This document shows positions 1-8,187 of a stretch of DNA of 64,000 bases, one piece after another (within the stretch, counting starts at the first letter, position 1; every line of letters starts with the position of its first letter). The translations under genes and the position numbers were made by a program. The notes beneath the pieces were generated by a model. The model was given only the letters and a program-made list of their open reading frames with translations, was not told the origin of the DNA and ran no database searches. This DNA comes from Enterobacter quasihormaechei (lineage in GTDB: Bacteria; Pseudomonadota; Gammaproteobacteria; Enterobacterales; Enterobacteriaceae), in NCBI RefSeq assembly GCF_004331385.1, contig NZ_SJON01000019.1, forward strand, positions 1-64,000, written 5' to 3'.

Positions 1-237
1 GCCGGTGGCGGCTGCTTTATAAAGATAAGGGGTAGAGCTATCCACCTCTTTTTCGATCCTCATGGAAGAGTGCTGACGTGTACCGGTTATCGCTCCGTTT
101 GCGCTGTTAACCGGAAGATTGATACCGTGACTTAAACCGATTATCTCAATGCTTCCTTCGCAGTCCTGGACATCTACTGAGCCTTTGATATCCGCGCCGC
201 CGTCGTCTTTGAGCCACATATAGGGAGGGATTGGCAT
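1..237 (-). CDS. hcp: Hcp family T6SS tube/carrier protein (partial, C-terminus outside window)
   Basis: The reverse strand encodes 79 residues starting MPIPPYMWLKDDGGADIKG, with GLSHGINLPV and GTRQHSSMRIEKEVD further on; these are the usual N-terminal landmarks of the Hcp1 (DUF796) family. Hcp hexamers stack into the tube that T6SS expels and can carry small effectors inside the ring. The start is ATG with a good AAGGA ribosome site nine bases upstream. It is the third gene of a tight minus-strand unit behind a Tlde1-like effector and a membrane immunity protein, so it probably carries that effector. The rest of the gene and any structural T6SS genes lie off the left edge. Not to be confused with the hybrid cluster protein Hcp at 47.3-48.9 kb. 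Confidence 0.93.
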   Translation of the reverse strand, partial: MPIPPYMWLKDDGGADIKGSVDVQDCEGSIEIIGLSHGINLPVNSANGAITGTRQHSSMRIEKEVDSSTPYLYKAAATG

Positions 238-238
238 G

Positions 239-517
239 TTATTTGTTCCTTTTTTTGTTAAATAACTTCATTGTTAAGAAATAGAAGACCGTTGTGAGAG
301 TAACCAGGATTAAAATATCGGCGTTTATATATGTTTCGTACATTGTCTCCGCATTCACATCATCATAGATGAATTCGCAAATAGCAGTCGCAATGTCATG
401 ATTAATGTAAGCTGTTGAAGGACCCAGAGTGCGACCTACCAGGAAGCTAATTAAAACAAACCAGACGGCCTTTAGCAGCCTTGAGGCCCATTTACGGGCA
501 GGTGTAGCTATATCCAC
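239..517 (-). CDS. Small two-helix membrane protein, probable Tlde1 immunity protein
   Basis: About 92 residues with two hydrophobic stretches, near residues 16-32 (VWFVLISFLVG) and 70-84 (ILILVTLTTVFYFLTM), and a basic tail. It lies between the Tlde1-like effector and Hcp, where the cognate inner-membrane or periplasmic immunity protein (Tldi1) is expected. The reading frame stays open to a TTG at 532, but a GTG at 517 has a GAGG site nine bases upstream, so I prefer 517. Either start overlaps the effector 3' end, consistent with translational coupling. I cannot confirm sequence homology to known Tldi1 proteins; the call rests on position, size and topology. Confidence 0.7.
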   Translation of the reverse strand: MDIATPARKWASRLLKAVWFVLISFLVGRTLGPSTAYINHDIATAICEFIYDDVNAETMYETYINADILILVTLTTVFYFLTMKLFNKKRNK

Positions 518-1013
518 TGCCAATAACCTCAATGCAACCGCGAGCCATGAGTGAACGCATACACGGGATTTGAATAAGCTCTGTATTCATCAAAGCGCTA
601 TGAATCGCTGCATAATCGGAGTTATGAGCGATTGTTATACATCCTTCTGACACTGTACCCGGATGGAGTCTGAACAGCCCGCGATAGACGTGTTCAACCC
701 ATGTTCCATCGTCGATCCCCCAATCATCCCTATATAAAGCAAACCACTCATCACGGCCAAATTCCGCACCGGATCTTATTTTGTTCCACTGGTCCTGAAC
801 ATGAGCCTTTATTGAAGATAAGAAACCGCCTGAACCTCGATCGACAATCCAATATTTACCTGGGGGAATTGGGCCTGCACCTTGTATTGCGCCGCAGGCT
901 CCTTGATTACGGTAAGCTCCCTGACCGGAATGCGCCATAAAGATGCCAACCCCATATAGATTAAATGGGGCGTAGTCAGCACCGTTTAGCGTCATTGTTC
1001 CATTTATAGCCAT
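492..1013 (-). CDS. Tlde1-like T6SS effector, L,D-transpeptidase-fold peptidoglycan enzyme (DUF2778)
   Basis: A 173-residue protein with no signal peptide. The C-terminal half contains RLHPGTVSEGCITI, which gives the H-x(n)-S-x-G-C catalytic signature of L,D-transpeptidases with H117, S122 and C125. The N-terminal part MTLNGADYAPFNLYGVG and the GPIPPGKYWIVDR segment are typical of DUF2778 proteins. The characterised family member, Tlde1 of Salmonella, acts in the target periplasm as an L,D-carboxypeptidase and D-amino-acid exchange enzyme on tetrapeptide stems. The ATG at 1013 follows an AAGGCGG site. It heads the unit effector, immunity, hcp. Family membership is strong; the precise activity here is inferred. 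Confidence 0.88.
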   Translation of the reverse strand: MAINGTMTLNGADYAPFNLYGVGIFMAHSGQGAYRNQGACGAIQGAGPIPPGKYWIVDRGSGGFLSSIKAHVQDQWNKIRSGAEFGRDEWFALYRDDWGIDDGTWVEHVYRGLFRLHPGTVSEGCITIAHNSDYAAIHSALMNTELIQIPCMRSLMARGCIEVIGSGYSYTCP

Positions 1014-1367
1014 ACATATCCGCCTTTCGTTTTAGCGACGGATTTGATGTCTGGCATGTACTGCGCCTTTTTATCAGGGCTCAAACAAGTATATGGGGAG
1101 ACCGATGTTACCTGCGTTATTGACATTACTGCGCTTAAAAACTCCATTCCTTTTCCTGCCATCAGGTGGTTTATTCGTTACAGCTTATGCCCGCTGCCTG
1201 TATGGAAGGTCAAACCCGATCATGTTTCCGCTCAATTGGTGTTCTTTTAAGATATTGACCAGGCAAATTTTAACCGCATGAGACGATCAGCGATGCCGCC
1301 ACGCTGTCGCCATGGGCATAAAGGTAGGGTTATAAGCAACTGATTGGGAAGGGGATGAATTTCAGGC
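1014..1367. other. Intergenic stretch between the T6SS module and rybB
   Basis: About 350 bases. The ORFs here are short, overlap one another in several frames and lack ribosome sites, so I call no gene. The part next to 1013 must hold the promoter of the effector module. E. coli K-12 has the TetR-family gene ybjK (rcdA) on this side of rybB. I see no recognisable remnant of it, so the backbone/accessory junction probably lies in or left of this stretch. Confidence 0.5.
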
Positions 1368-1449
1368 AACAAAAAACCCATCAACCTTGAACCAAAACGG
1401 CGGGGTTGATGGGCTCCACAAATTGGGGACATCAAAGAAAAGCAGTGGC
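1368..1449 (-). ncRNA. rybB: RybB small RNA
   Basis: The reverse strand reads GCCACTGCTTTTCTTTGATG at its 5' end, the conserved RybB seed region. It then carries a stem of CCCATCAACC with GGTTGATGGG followed by a run of six T, the Rho-independent 3' end that Hfq binds. The ~82-base sequence differs from remembered E. coli RybB only in the loop and a few bases. RybB is made under sigma-E control and represses many outer-membrane porin mRNAs through its 5' end. Its place between ybjL and the former ybjK site matches E. coli. The hairpin also lies downstream of ybjL on the same strand, so ybjL transcripts may end here too. Confidence 0.95.
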
Positions 1450-1453
1450 AATA

Positions 1454-1482
1454 GTTATGACTGTGACCTGTGTAAAAAGTTC
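1454..1482 (-). promoter_or_regulatory. Sigma-E type promoter of rybB
   Basis: On the minus strand a GAACTTTTT -35 element (1474-1482) is followed by TCATAAC (1454-1460), about five bases before the RybB 5' end. The consensus is GGAACTT, about 16 bases, then TCTRA. The spacing fits and RybB is a known sigma-E target in E. coli. Confidence 0.75.
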
Positions 1483-1525
1483 TGCGCGTAACGAAAATTT
1501 TTTCAGCCACGCGCAAACTTGAGAC

Positions 1526-3211
1526 TTATCCGAGTCCAGGCCAGATAATGACGATCAGCGTACCTGCCAGCGTCAGCAGCACGTTTGCGATCGCGTACGT
1601 GCCTGCATAGCCCAGCGCCGGAATATTGCTGCGCGCGGTGTCGCTGATGATTTCCATCGCCGGTGCGCAGGTACGCGCGCCCATCATCGCGCCGAAGAGC
1701 AGGGCGCGGTTCATGCGTAGCACGTAGGCACCGAACAGGAAGCAGATCACCACCGGCACCAGGCTGACGACAAGTCCGGAAAGCAACATTTGCCAGCCGA
1801 CAGCGCCCAGGCCGTTGCCAATGCCGCTCCCGGCGCTTAAGCCGACACCCGCCATAAAGACCATCAGGCCGAACTCTTTCACCATGTTCAGCGCCCCCTG
1901 AGGGATATAACCGAAGGTCGGATGGTTCGCTCGCAGGAAGCCCAGCATGATCCCGGCGAACAGCAGGCCGGCAGCGTTACCGATGCCGAAGCTAAAGTTG
2001 CTGAACTGGAAGGTGATCATCCCAATCATCAGGCCGACAATGAAGAAGGCGCAGAACGCTAACAGGTCCGTCACCTGGCTGTGAATGGAGATAAAGCCGA
2101 TACGATCGGCAACGGTTTTGACACGTCGGGCATCGCCGCTGACCTGCAACACGTCGCCTTTGTTGAGCACAATGTTATCGTCGATAGGCATTTCAATCTG
2201 GCTGCGGATAACGCGGTTGAGGAAACAGCCGTGGTCGGTCAGCTTCAGCTGCGCCAGACGGCGGCCCACGGCGTTGTGGTTTTTCACCACAATCTCTTCG
2301 GTGACGATACGCATGTCGAGCAGGTCGCGGTCGAACACCTCTTTCCCGTTGCGGAAGCTGGGATCGAGACGCGCGTGGGCGTCCGGGTAGCCGACCAGGG
2401 CGATGTCATCGCCCATCTGGAGCACCGCGTCACCGTCCGGGTTAGCCAGAATACCGTTACGACGAATTCGTTCGATGTAGCAGCCGGTCTGACGGTAGAT
2501 CCCAAGTTCGCGCAGGTTTTTCCCGTCAGTCCAGGCAACCAGCTCCGGGCCGACCCGGTACGCGCGGATCACCGGCAGGTAAACCTTACGTTTGGAGTCC
2601 GTGTCCAGGCCGCGCTCACGGGCAATGGTCTGGGCGCTGGTCTGGAGATCCTGATGCTGAAGTTTCGGCAGATAGCGCGCGCCAACAATCAGGCTTACCA
2701 GACCAATCAGATAGGTCAGGGCATAGCCCAGGCTCAGGTTGTCCAGCGCGACGGAAAGCGGCGTGCCTGCCATGCCAGAATGACGAAGCGTGTCCCCGGC
2801 ACCCACAAGCACCGGCGTGGAGGTCATCGAGCCGGCCAGCATACCGGCCGTTAAGCCAATGTCCCAGCCAAACAGTTTGCCCAGCCCTAACGCAATCAGC
2901 AGCGCGCTGCCGACCATCACCAGCGCCAGCATCAGATAATTTTTGCCATCACGGAAGAAAATCGAAAAAAAGTTCGGGCCGGCTTCCACGCCTACGCAAA
3001 AAATAAACAGCATGAAACCTAAGTTAAGCGCGTCCGTGTTAATACTGAAATGTTGCTGACCTAATAACAGCGAGACGACTAAAACGCCAATGGAATTACC
3101 AAGTTGAACTGAACCCAGGCGCAATTTACCCAGACAAAGGCCCAGTGCCAGTACCACAAATAATAACAGGATGTAATTCCCATTTAACAAGTCTGCGACG
3201 TTTATATTCAC
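1526..3211 (-). CDS. ybjL: YbjL, AspT/YidE-type putative transporter
   Basis: 561 residues, the E. coli YbjL length. Two hydrophobic blocks, each of several membrane helices (about residues 10-180 and 385-560), flank a cytoplasmic centre with two TrkA-C/RCK-C-like segments (around 200-290 and 295-375, with [17 protein letters not shown] and [14 protein letters not shown]). This duplicated layout is that of aspartate:alanine exchangers (AspT, TC 2.A.81). The substrate of YbjL is not established. The gene is followed on the same strand by rybB, and its start at 3211 faces ybjM. Confidence 0.93.
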   Translation of the reverse strand: MNINVADLLNGNYILLLFVVLALGLCLGKLRLGSVQLGNSIGVLVVSLLLGQQHFSINTDALNLGFMLFIFCVGVEAGPNFFSIFFRDGKNYLMLALVMVGSALLIALGLGKLFGWDIGLTAGMLAGSMTSTPVLVGAGDTLRHSGMAGTPLSVALDNLSLGYALTYLIGLVSLIVGARYLPKLQHQDLQTSAQTIARERGLDTDSKRKVYLPVIRAYRVGPELVAWTDGKNLRELGIYRQTGCYIERIRRNGILANPDGDAVLQMGDDIALVGYPDAHARLDPSFRNGKEVFDRDLLDMRIVTEEIVVKNHNAVGRRLAQLKLTDHGCFLNRVIRSQIEMPIDDNIVLNKGDVLQVSGDARRVKTVADRIGFISIHSQVTDLLAFCAFFIVGLMIGMITFQFSNFSFGIGNAAGLLFAGIMLGFLRANHPTFGYIPQGALNMVKEFGLMVFMAGVGLSAGSGIGNGLGAVGWQMLLSGLVVSLVPVVICFLFGAYVLRMNRALLFGAMMGARTCAPAMEIISDTARSNIPALGYAGTYAIANVLLTLAGTLIVIIWPGLG

Positions 3212-3485
3212 GGAGGCTAACTTCTTGTTTACCAGTAAGTTGTTGAATGAAAGGACTATTTGGGCTACTGTTTTCAGAGTCAGGGAATCACTGAGAACCT
3301 CCCTGCTTCCTGATAAATACCCTAAACACTAGCAGGCGGTTAGTTTAATCGTAATAGCTACCGACAGCCACCTATTATCGCACGACTTCCGTGCGTGTTT
3401 TGGCAAGGATTGCCGCAATGCTTTATCTGACTGGGCGTCCACCGGACGATTTTTGTATTTGATAGAGATAAGTCAGGAGGATAGT

Positions 3486-3860
3486 TTGAACTTTAAACGA
3501 AACTGGGCTGGCGTCATCAGCTGTTTTTTGCTGTTTACGGTCGTTTGCATGTCGCTTGCATTTAACGTGAAGGGCGCCTTCAGAGCGTCCGGTCATCCGG
3601 AGCTGGGCCTGCTGTTTTTCATTCTGCCGGGGGCTGTGGCCAGTTTTCTCTCTCGCAAAGGCGAGGTGGTGATGCCGCTTCTGGGGGCAATCCTTGCGGC
3701 GCCCATCTGCTTGCTTCTGATGCGCGTGCTGTTTCTCTCGTCGAGAAGCGTCTGGCAGGAAGTGGCGTGGTTGTTGAGCGGCGTTTTCTGGTGTGCGCTG
3801 GGCGCGCTGTGTTTCTTATTTACGCGCAGCCTGCTGCAACAGCGGAAGCACCGTAAATAA
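3486..3860 (+). CDS. ybjM: YbjM, small inner-membrane protein
   Basis: 124 residues with four hydrophobic segments (near residues 8-25, 35-52, 60-80 and 88-108) and a basic C-terminal tail. E. coli YbjM has a similar length and the same position between ybjL and grxA. An upstream in-frame codon at 3453 is open, but a strong AGGAGG at 3475-3480 lies six bases before TTG at 3486, and the homologous protein begins there, so TTG is chosen. Function is unknown. Confidence 0.88.
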   Translation: MNFKRNWAGVISCFLLFTVVCMSLAFNVKGAFRASGHPELGLLFFILPGAVASFLSRKGEVVMPLLGAILAAPICLLLMRVLFLSSRSVWQEVAWLLSGVFWCALGALCFLFTRSLLQQRKHRK

Positions 3861-3883
3861 AAACGCCCTCAGGGTGAGGGCGT
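3857..3883 (-). terminator. Intrinsic terminator between ybjM and grxA
   Basis: Stem ACGCCCTC (3863-3870) with GAGGGCGT (3876-3883) around a five-base loop. On the minus strand it is followed by a T run, so it ends grxA. It may also slow ybjM transcripts coming the other way. Confidence 0.8.
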
Positions 3884-3895
3884 CTTCGCATTGCC

Positions 3896-4165
3896 TTACT
3901 GAGCGGCAAACAGGCCAAGGTGCTCTTTGGCGTAGGCTTCAAAATCGGTGCAGCCGCCGATGTGTTTCTGGTCGAGGAAGATCTGCGGCACGGTTTCAAC
4001 CGGTTTACCCACGGTTTTTTCCAGATCGGCTTTGCTGATGCCTTCCGCGTGGATATCCACGTAGCGGAAGTTAAAATCATCACGTTCTTCAGTCAGTTTC
4101 TCAGCCAGCTCTTTCGCGCGCACACAGTAAGGGCATCCTGGACGACCAAAAATTACTGCAAACAT
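3896..4165 (-). CDS. grxA: Glutaredoxin 1
   Basis: 89 residues with the dithiol active site C11-P-Y-C14 and the conserved TVPQIF cis-proline segment followed by HIGG for glutathione binding. Grx1 reduces ribonucleotide reductase, PAPS reductase and OxyR with glutathione. The frame is open upstream to 4216, but the ATG at 4165 sits right after GAGGAGAG and gives the family length, so it is chosen. In E. coli the gene is OxyR-activated; I could not locate a convincing OxyR site upstream. Confidence 0.95.
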   Translation of the reverse strand: MFAVIFGRPGCPYCVRAKELAEKLTEERDDFNFRYVDIHAEGISKADLEKTVGKPVETVPQIFLDQKHIGGCTDFEAYAKEHLGLFAAQ

Positions 4166-4284
4166 TTCTCTCTCCTCAAAAAACAAGCCTGACGGCGAAT
4201 AATGCCTATAGTGCACGATAACCTGTCGTCATGGAAAGAAGGTTTCACCTGTCACTTTGATACAGTCAGGCTATGTTTCGCCAA

Positions 4285-4312
4285 TTACATCATGGGGATC
4301 ATTGCCTATACT
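4285..4312 (+). promoter_or_regulatory. Probable sigma-70 promoter of nfsA
   Basis: TTACAT (4285-4290) and TATACT (4307-4312) are separated by 16 bases, about 40 bases before the nfsA ATG. In E. coli nfsA is also a SoxS target; I did not resolve a soxbox. Confidence 0.55.
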
Positions 4313-4350
4313 GGCTGCCATACGTTTTACGCAATACAAAGAGAGATAAA

Positions 4351-5073
4351 ATGACGCCAACCATTGACCTGCTTCGTTCCCACCGTTCCATTCGCCATTT
4401 TACCGATGAGCCAATTACTCAGGCGCAGCGTGAAGCGATCATCGACAGCGCGCGCGGTACCTCCAGCTCCAGCTTTTTGCAGTGCAGCTCGATTATCCGC
4501 ATCACCGATCCGGCGATGCGTGAACAGCTGGTGACGCTCACGGGTGGACAAAAGCACGTTGCCCAGGCGGCCGAGTTCTGGGTGTTCTGCGCCGATTTTA
4601 ACCGTCACCTGCAAATCTGCCCTGAGGCGGAGCTGGGGCTGGCGGAACAGCTGCTGCTGGGCGTGGTCGATACGGCGCTGATGGCGCAAAACGCCTTCAC
4701 GGCGGCGGAATCGCTGGGGCTTGGCGGGGTGTATATCGGCGGGCTGCGCAACAACATCGAAAGCGTGACCGAGCTGCTGAAGCTGCCGAAACACGTGCTG
4801 CCGCTGTTTGGCCTGTGCCTCGGCTGGCCGGCGGACAACCCGGATCTGAAGCCGCGTATTCCTGCCGCGATGCTGGTGCATGAAAACCACTACCAGCCGG
4901 TCGACCAGGACGTTCTGAATCAATACGACGAAGAGCTGGCGAACTACTACCTGACGCGCGACAGCAACAACCGTCGCGACACCTGGAGCGACCATATTCG
5001 TCGCACCATTATCAAGGAGAGCCGCCCGTTCATTCTTGATTACCTGCACAAGCAGGGCTGGGCAACGCGGTAG
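4351..5073 (+). CDS. nfsA: Oxygen-insensitive NADPH nitroreductase NfsA
   Basis: 240 residues from the ATG at 4351, exactly the E. coli NfsA length. Landmarks are [16 protein letters not shown] at the N-terminus (FMN phosphate contact), GTSSSSFLQ and [13 protein letters not shown]. NfsA is a cytoplasmic FMN flavoprotein that reduces nitroaromatics such as nitrofurantoin in two-electron steps with NADPH, and also reduces quinones and chromate. An upstream in-frame extension to 4273 is ignored because GAGAGAT precedes 4351. The small gene ybjC, which precedes nfsA in E. coli, does not fit in the short gap here. Confidence 0.96.
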   Translation: MTPTIDLLRSHRSIRHFTDEPITQAQREAIIDSARGTSSSSFLQCSSIIRITDPAMREQLVTLTGGQKHVAQAAEFWVFCADFNRHLQICPEAELGLAEQLLLGVVDTALMAQNAFTAAESLGLGGVYIGGLRNNIESVTELLKLPKHVLPLFGLCLGWPADNPDLKPRIPAAMLVHENHYQPVDQDVLNQYDEELANYYLTRDSNNRRDTWSDHIRRTIIKESRPFILDYLHKQGWATR

Positions 5074-5137
5074 TCCATTCCTCCCGCGCCTCGTGTATGA
5101 TAGGCAGGCTTTTACCATGTCTTTAGAGAGGTGCAGG

Positions 5138-6040
5138 GTGAAGATTGCCATATTGTCCCGGGATGGAACGCTCTATTCATGTAAACGTCTGCGAGAAGCG
5201 GCGGCGAAGCGCGGGCATCAGATTGAGATCCTCGATCCGATGTCCTGCTATATGAACATCGACCCTGCGGCGTCGTCGATTCACTACAAGGGCCGCAAGC
5301 TGCCGCACTTCGATGCGGTGATCCCCCGCATTGGCTCCCAGATCACCTATTACGGCACGGCTGCGCTGCGCCAGTTTGAAATGCTGGGAAGCTATCCGCT
5401 CAACGAGTCCGTGGCGATTTCCCGCGGCCGCGATAAACTGCGCTCGCTACAGCTGCTGGCGCGCCAGGGGATCGATCTGCCTGTCACCGGGATTGCCCAC
5501 TCCCCGGACGACACCAGCGATTTGATCGACATGGTGGGCGGTGCGCCGCTGGTCATAAAGCTGGTGGAGGGCACGCAGGGAATCGGGGTGGTACTGGCGG
5601 AGACGCGTCAGGCGGCTGAAAGCGTGATTGACGCGTTTCGCGGTCTGAATGCCCATATTCTGGTGCAGGAATATATTAAAGAGGCCAAAGGGTGCGATAT
5701 CCGCTGCTTTGTGGTGGGCGATGAAGTGGTGGCTGCCATTGAGCGGCAGGCGAAAGAGGGCGACTTCCGCTCGAACCTGCACCGCGGCGGCATTGCGCGG
5801 GTGGCCATTATCAGCGAGCGCGAGCGCGCGATCGCGGTGAAAGCCGCACAGACGTTAGGCCTGGACGTTGCGGGGGTCGATCTGCTGCGCGCCGAGCGCG
5901 GGCCGCTGGTGATGGAGGTCAACGCCTCGCCGGGGCTGGAAGGGGTGGAAAAAACCACGGGCGTCGATATTGCAGGTAAAATGATCGCGTGGATTGAACG
6001 TCACGCGACGCCGGGATTTTGCCTGAAAACGGGCGGTTAA
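5138..6040 (+). CDS. rimK: Ribosomal protein S6 glutamate ligase RimK
   Basis: 300 residues from a GTG at 5138 preceded by GAGAGGTGCAGG; the open frame upstream overlaps nfsA and is not conserved. ATP-grasp features are visible: [18 protein letters not shown] (phosphate-binding loop), [16 protein letters not shown], and [12 protein letters not shown] with metal-binding E and N near residues 260-262. RimK adds glutamates to the C-terminus of ribosomal protein S6. Gene order nfsA-rimK-ybjN matches E. coli, and the 64-base gap suggests cotranscription with nfsA. Confidence 0.96.
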   Translation: MKIAILSRDGTLYSCKRLREAAAKRGHQIEILDPMSCYMNIDPAASSIHYKGRKLPHFDAVIPRIGSQITYYGTAALRQFEMLGSYPLNESVAISRGRDKLRSLQLLARQGIDLPVTGIAHSPDDTSDLIDMVGGAPLVIKLVEGTQGIGVVLAETRQAAESVIDAFRGLNAHILVQEYIKEAKGCDIRCFVVGDEVVAAIERQAKEGDFRSNLHRGGIARVAIISERERAIAVKAAQTLGLDVAGVDLLRAERGPLVMEVNASPGLEGVEKTTGVDIAGKMIAWIERHATPGFCLKTGG

Positions 6041-6103
6041 ATGGATCGGCGCGCACTTTTTGCGTAATCTGGACAACGTTTTTATTTAAGAGGCTGCACA
6101 GCG

Positions 6104-6580
6104 ATGGATTTACAGGTCGTACCTACACTGGATACGTTACGTCAATGGCTCGATGATGCCGGTATTACTTTCTTCGAATGCGACTCCTGCCAGGCGCTGC
6201 ATCTGCCTCACATGCAAAATTTCGACGGCATTTTTGATGCCAAAATCGATCTGATTAACGACGTCATTCTTTTCTCGGCGCTGGCCGAAGTGAAGCCTTC
6301 CGCGCTGCTGGCGCTGGCGTCCGATCTGTCTGCAATTAACGCCAGTTCTCTGACGGTCAAAGCGTTTCTCGACATACAGGATGATAACCTGCCGAAGCTG
6401 GTGGTTTGCCAGTCTTTATTCTCCGGCGCCGGGCTCTCCTTCAAGCAGTTCGCCTGGTTTATGCGCCTGAGCGAAGAGCAGATTTCCATGGTAATGATGG
6501 AAGCCAACGCACACCACCTGCTGTACAGCGCGGAAGATGATGCTGAGAATAATGATGCATCTCCCAATTTTCTCCACTAA
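6104..6580 (+). CDS. ybjN: YbjN, bacterial sensory transduction regulator-type protein
   Basis: 158 residues, acidic and without signal or membrane segments, matching E. coli YbjN in length and position. The family (YbjN/T3SS-chaperone-like fold) has been linked in E. coli and Erwinia to motility, fimbriae and multicopy suppression phenotypes, but its molecular function is unsettled. The ATG at 6104 follows an AAGAGGCT site. The gene lies 63 bases after rimK on the same strand. Confidence 0.9.
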   Translation: MDLQVVPTLDTLRQWLDDAGITFFECDSCQALHLPHMQNFDGIFDAKIDLINDVILFSALAEVKPSALLALASDLSAINASSLTVKAFLDIQDDNLPKLVVCQSLFSGAGLSFKQFAWFMRLSEEQISMVMMEANAHHLLYSAEDDAENNDASPNFLH

Positions 6581-6931
6581 GGCTGTCTGACTTTTGCGCA
6601 GTCGCTGCCAGAGCGGCTGCATAACACCGTTTTTTCTGCTGCTTTTAACCTTTCTTTAAAGAATTTTTCACCTCCTCTCAGGCCGTTTCGGCTTATCACG
6701 TAGACATAATCTGCATAAAAAATTGATAAAAGGCGTTTTTACGTCTGGGCTATAGCCGGAGACACGGGCTACAGTTATTCTTGCGATGCTTAAAAAAGCG
6801 AGCGGATCCTGCCGGAAAAAGGGGGTTATATTTATTTCGGGCAGAGCGACAAACTATGCATGATTATTGCATATCTTCAGGCTGCACAGTTTTGGTTCGT
6901 TTGTTAACGAGCTTTCAGAAGGAATAACAAT
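6581..6931 (+). other. Intergenic region with the potF promoter
   Basis: About 350 bases without a credible ORF. A hairpin GCAG-CGCT/AGCG-CTGC lies near 6598-6620, with a T run about ten bases later, a weak candidate terminator for ybjN. An inverted repeat TATGCA/TGCATA with a seven-base centre lies at 6855-6873, upstream of the potF ribosome site (GAAGGAAT), and could be a regulator site. I cannot assign promoter boxes with confidence. Confidence 0.45.
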
Positions 6932-8044
6932 ATGATCGCCTTGAATAAAAAATGGTTATCGGGTCTGGTTGCGGGTGCTCTGATGGCCGTCTCTGCCGGC
7001 ACGCTCGCTGCGGAACAAAAAACGCTGCACGTCTATAACTGGTCTGACTATATTGCGCCGGACACCGTCGCCAATTTTGAAAAAGAGACCGGCATTAAAG
7101 TGGTCTACGACGTATTCGATTCCAACGAAGTGCTGGAAGGCAAACTGATGGCGGGCAGCACCGGCTTTGACCTGGTTGTGCCGTCGGCAAGTTTCCTTGA
7201 GCGTCAGCTGACCGCCGGCGTTTTCCAGCCGCTGGATAAGAGCAAATTACCCAACTGGAAAAACCTCGACCCGGAGGTGCTGAAGCTGGTGGCTAAGCAC
7301 GATCCGGAGAATAAATACGCGATGCCATACCTGTGGGCGACCACCGGCATCGGCTTTAACGTGGATAAGGTCAAAGCCGCGCTGGGCCCGGACGTCAAGC
7401 TGGACAGCTGGGACGTGGTGCTGAAGCCGGAAAACCTTGAAAAGCTCAAAAGCTGCGGCGTCTCTTTCCTCGATGCGCCGGAAGAAATTTTTGCCACCGT
7501 GCTTAACTATCTCGGCAAAGATCCCAACAGCAGCAAGGCCGACGACTACACCGGCCCGGCAACCGACCTGCTGCTGAAGCTGCGTCCGAATATTCGCTAC
7601 TTCCACTCCTCTCAGTACATTAACGACCTGGCGAACGGCGATATCTGCGTGGCAATCGGCTGGGCGGGTGACGTCTGGCAGGCGGCGAACCGTGCGAAAG
7701 AGGCGAAAAACGGCGTGAATATTTCCTACTTCATTCCGAAAGAGGGCGCGCTGGCGTTCTTTGACGTCTTCGCCATGCCGGCTGATGCGAAAAACAAAGA
7801 GGAAGCGTATCAGTTCCTCAACTACCTGATGCGTCCGGAAGTGATTGCCCACATTAGCGACCACGTTTACTACGCTAACGGTAACAAGGCCTCCGTGCCG
7901 ATGGTCAGCGAGGATATCCGCAATAACCCGGCGATCTATCCGCCAGCGGACGTCTTTGCCAAGCTGTTCACCCTGAAGGTGCAGGAGCCTAAGATCGACC
8001 GCGTGCGTACCCGCGCGTGGACGAAGGTGAAAAGCGGTAAGTAA
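6932..8044 (+). CDS. potF: Putrescine-binding periplasmic protein PotF
   Basis: 370 residues with a signal peptide ending near A26 (SAGTLA). Putrescine contacts known for E. coli PotF are all present at the same numbers: W37, Y40, S85, E185, W244, D247 and D278. It delivers putrescine to the PotGHI ABC importer in the inner membrane. The gene heads the potFGHI cluster, with a REP-containing gap of 143 bases before potG; such a 3' hairpin repeat often stabilises the binding-protein mRNA relative to the transporter genes. Confidence 0.97.
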   Translation: MIALNKKWLSGLVAGALMAVSAGTLAAEQKTLHVYNWSDYIAPDTVANFEKETGIKVVYDVFDSNEVLEGKLMAGSTGFDLVVPSASFLERQLTAGVFQPLDKSKLPNWKNLDPEVLKLVAKHDPENKYAMPYLWATTGIGFNVDKVKAALGPDVKLDSWDVVLKPENLEKLKSCGVSFLDAPEEIFATVLNYLGKDPNSSKADDYTGPATDLLLKLRPNIRYFHSSQYINDLANGDICVAIGWAGDVWQAANRAKEAKNGVNISYFIPKEGALAFFDVFAMPADAKNKEEAYQFLNYLMRPEVIAHISDHVYYANGNKASVPMVSEDIRNNPAIYPPADVFAKLFTLKVQEPKIDRVRTRAWTKVKSGK

Positions 8045-8058
8045 CGGCGTTTGATATC

Positions 8059-8131
8059 GTTGCCCGGTGGCGCTAACGCTTACCGGGCCGACACAACCCG
8101 TAGGCCGGGCAAGCGTTAGCGCCGCCCGGCG
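8059..8131. repeat. REP/BIME-type palindromic repeat pair between potF and potG
   Basis: Two inverted REP-like units: TGCCCGGTGGCGCTAACGCT onward at 8061, and its mirror GTAGGCCGGGCAAGCGTTAG from about 8099. The same GGTGGCGCT...GCTTACCGGGCCTAC core recurs at 15.07, 46.2 and 50.05 kb. Likely effects are mRNA 3' protection or gyrase/IHF binding. Confidence 0.85.
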
Positions 8132-8187
8132 ATGCGCACCCTGACGGTGCGTTTGCACCAGTGTTGATCTATGCCGGAGAGCACCCC

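Noticed and set aside
1044-1281. Short plus-strand ORFs next to the Tlde1-like gene
   Set aside because: Two overlapping frames, no ribosome site, no recognisable protein; they lie in the promoter region of the T6SS module.
1247-1516. 89-residue minus-strand ORF
   Set aside because: It covers RybB and its promoter, has no ribosome site, and its sequence is simply the translated sRNA gene.
2081-2854. 257-residue ORF antisense to ybjL
   Set aside because: Shadow of a conserved gene with correct family length on the other strand.
4166-4284. OxyR site for grxA
   Set aside because: ATAG/CTAT-like tetramers are present but not with the seven-base spacing of the consensus.
6855-6873. Sigma-54 promoter before potF
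   Set aside because: The TATGCA...TGCATA repeat lacks the GG of a -24 box; I list it only as an inverted repeat.
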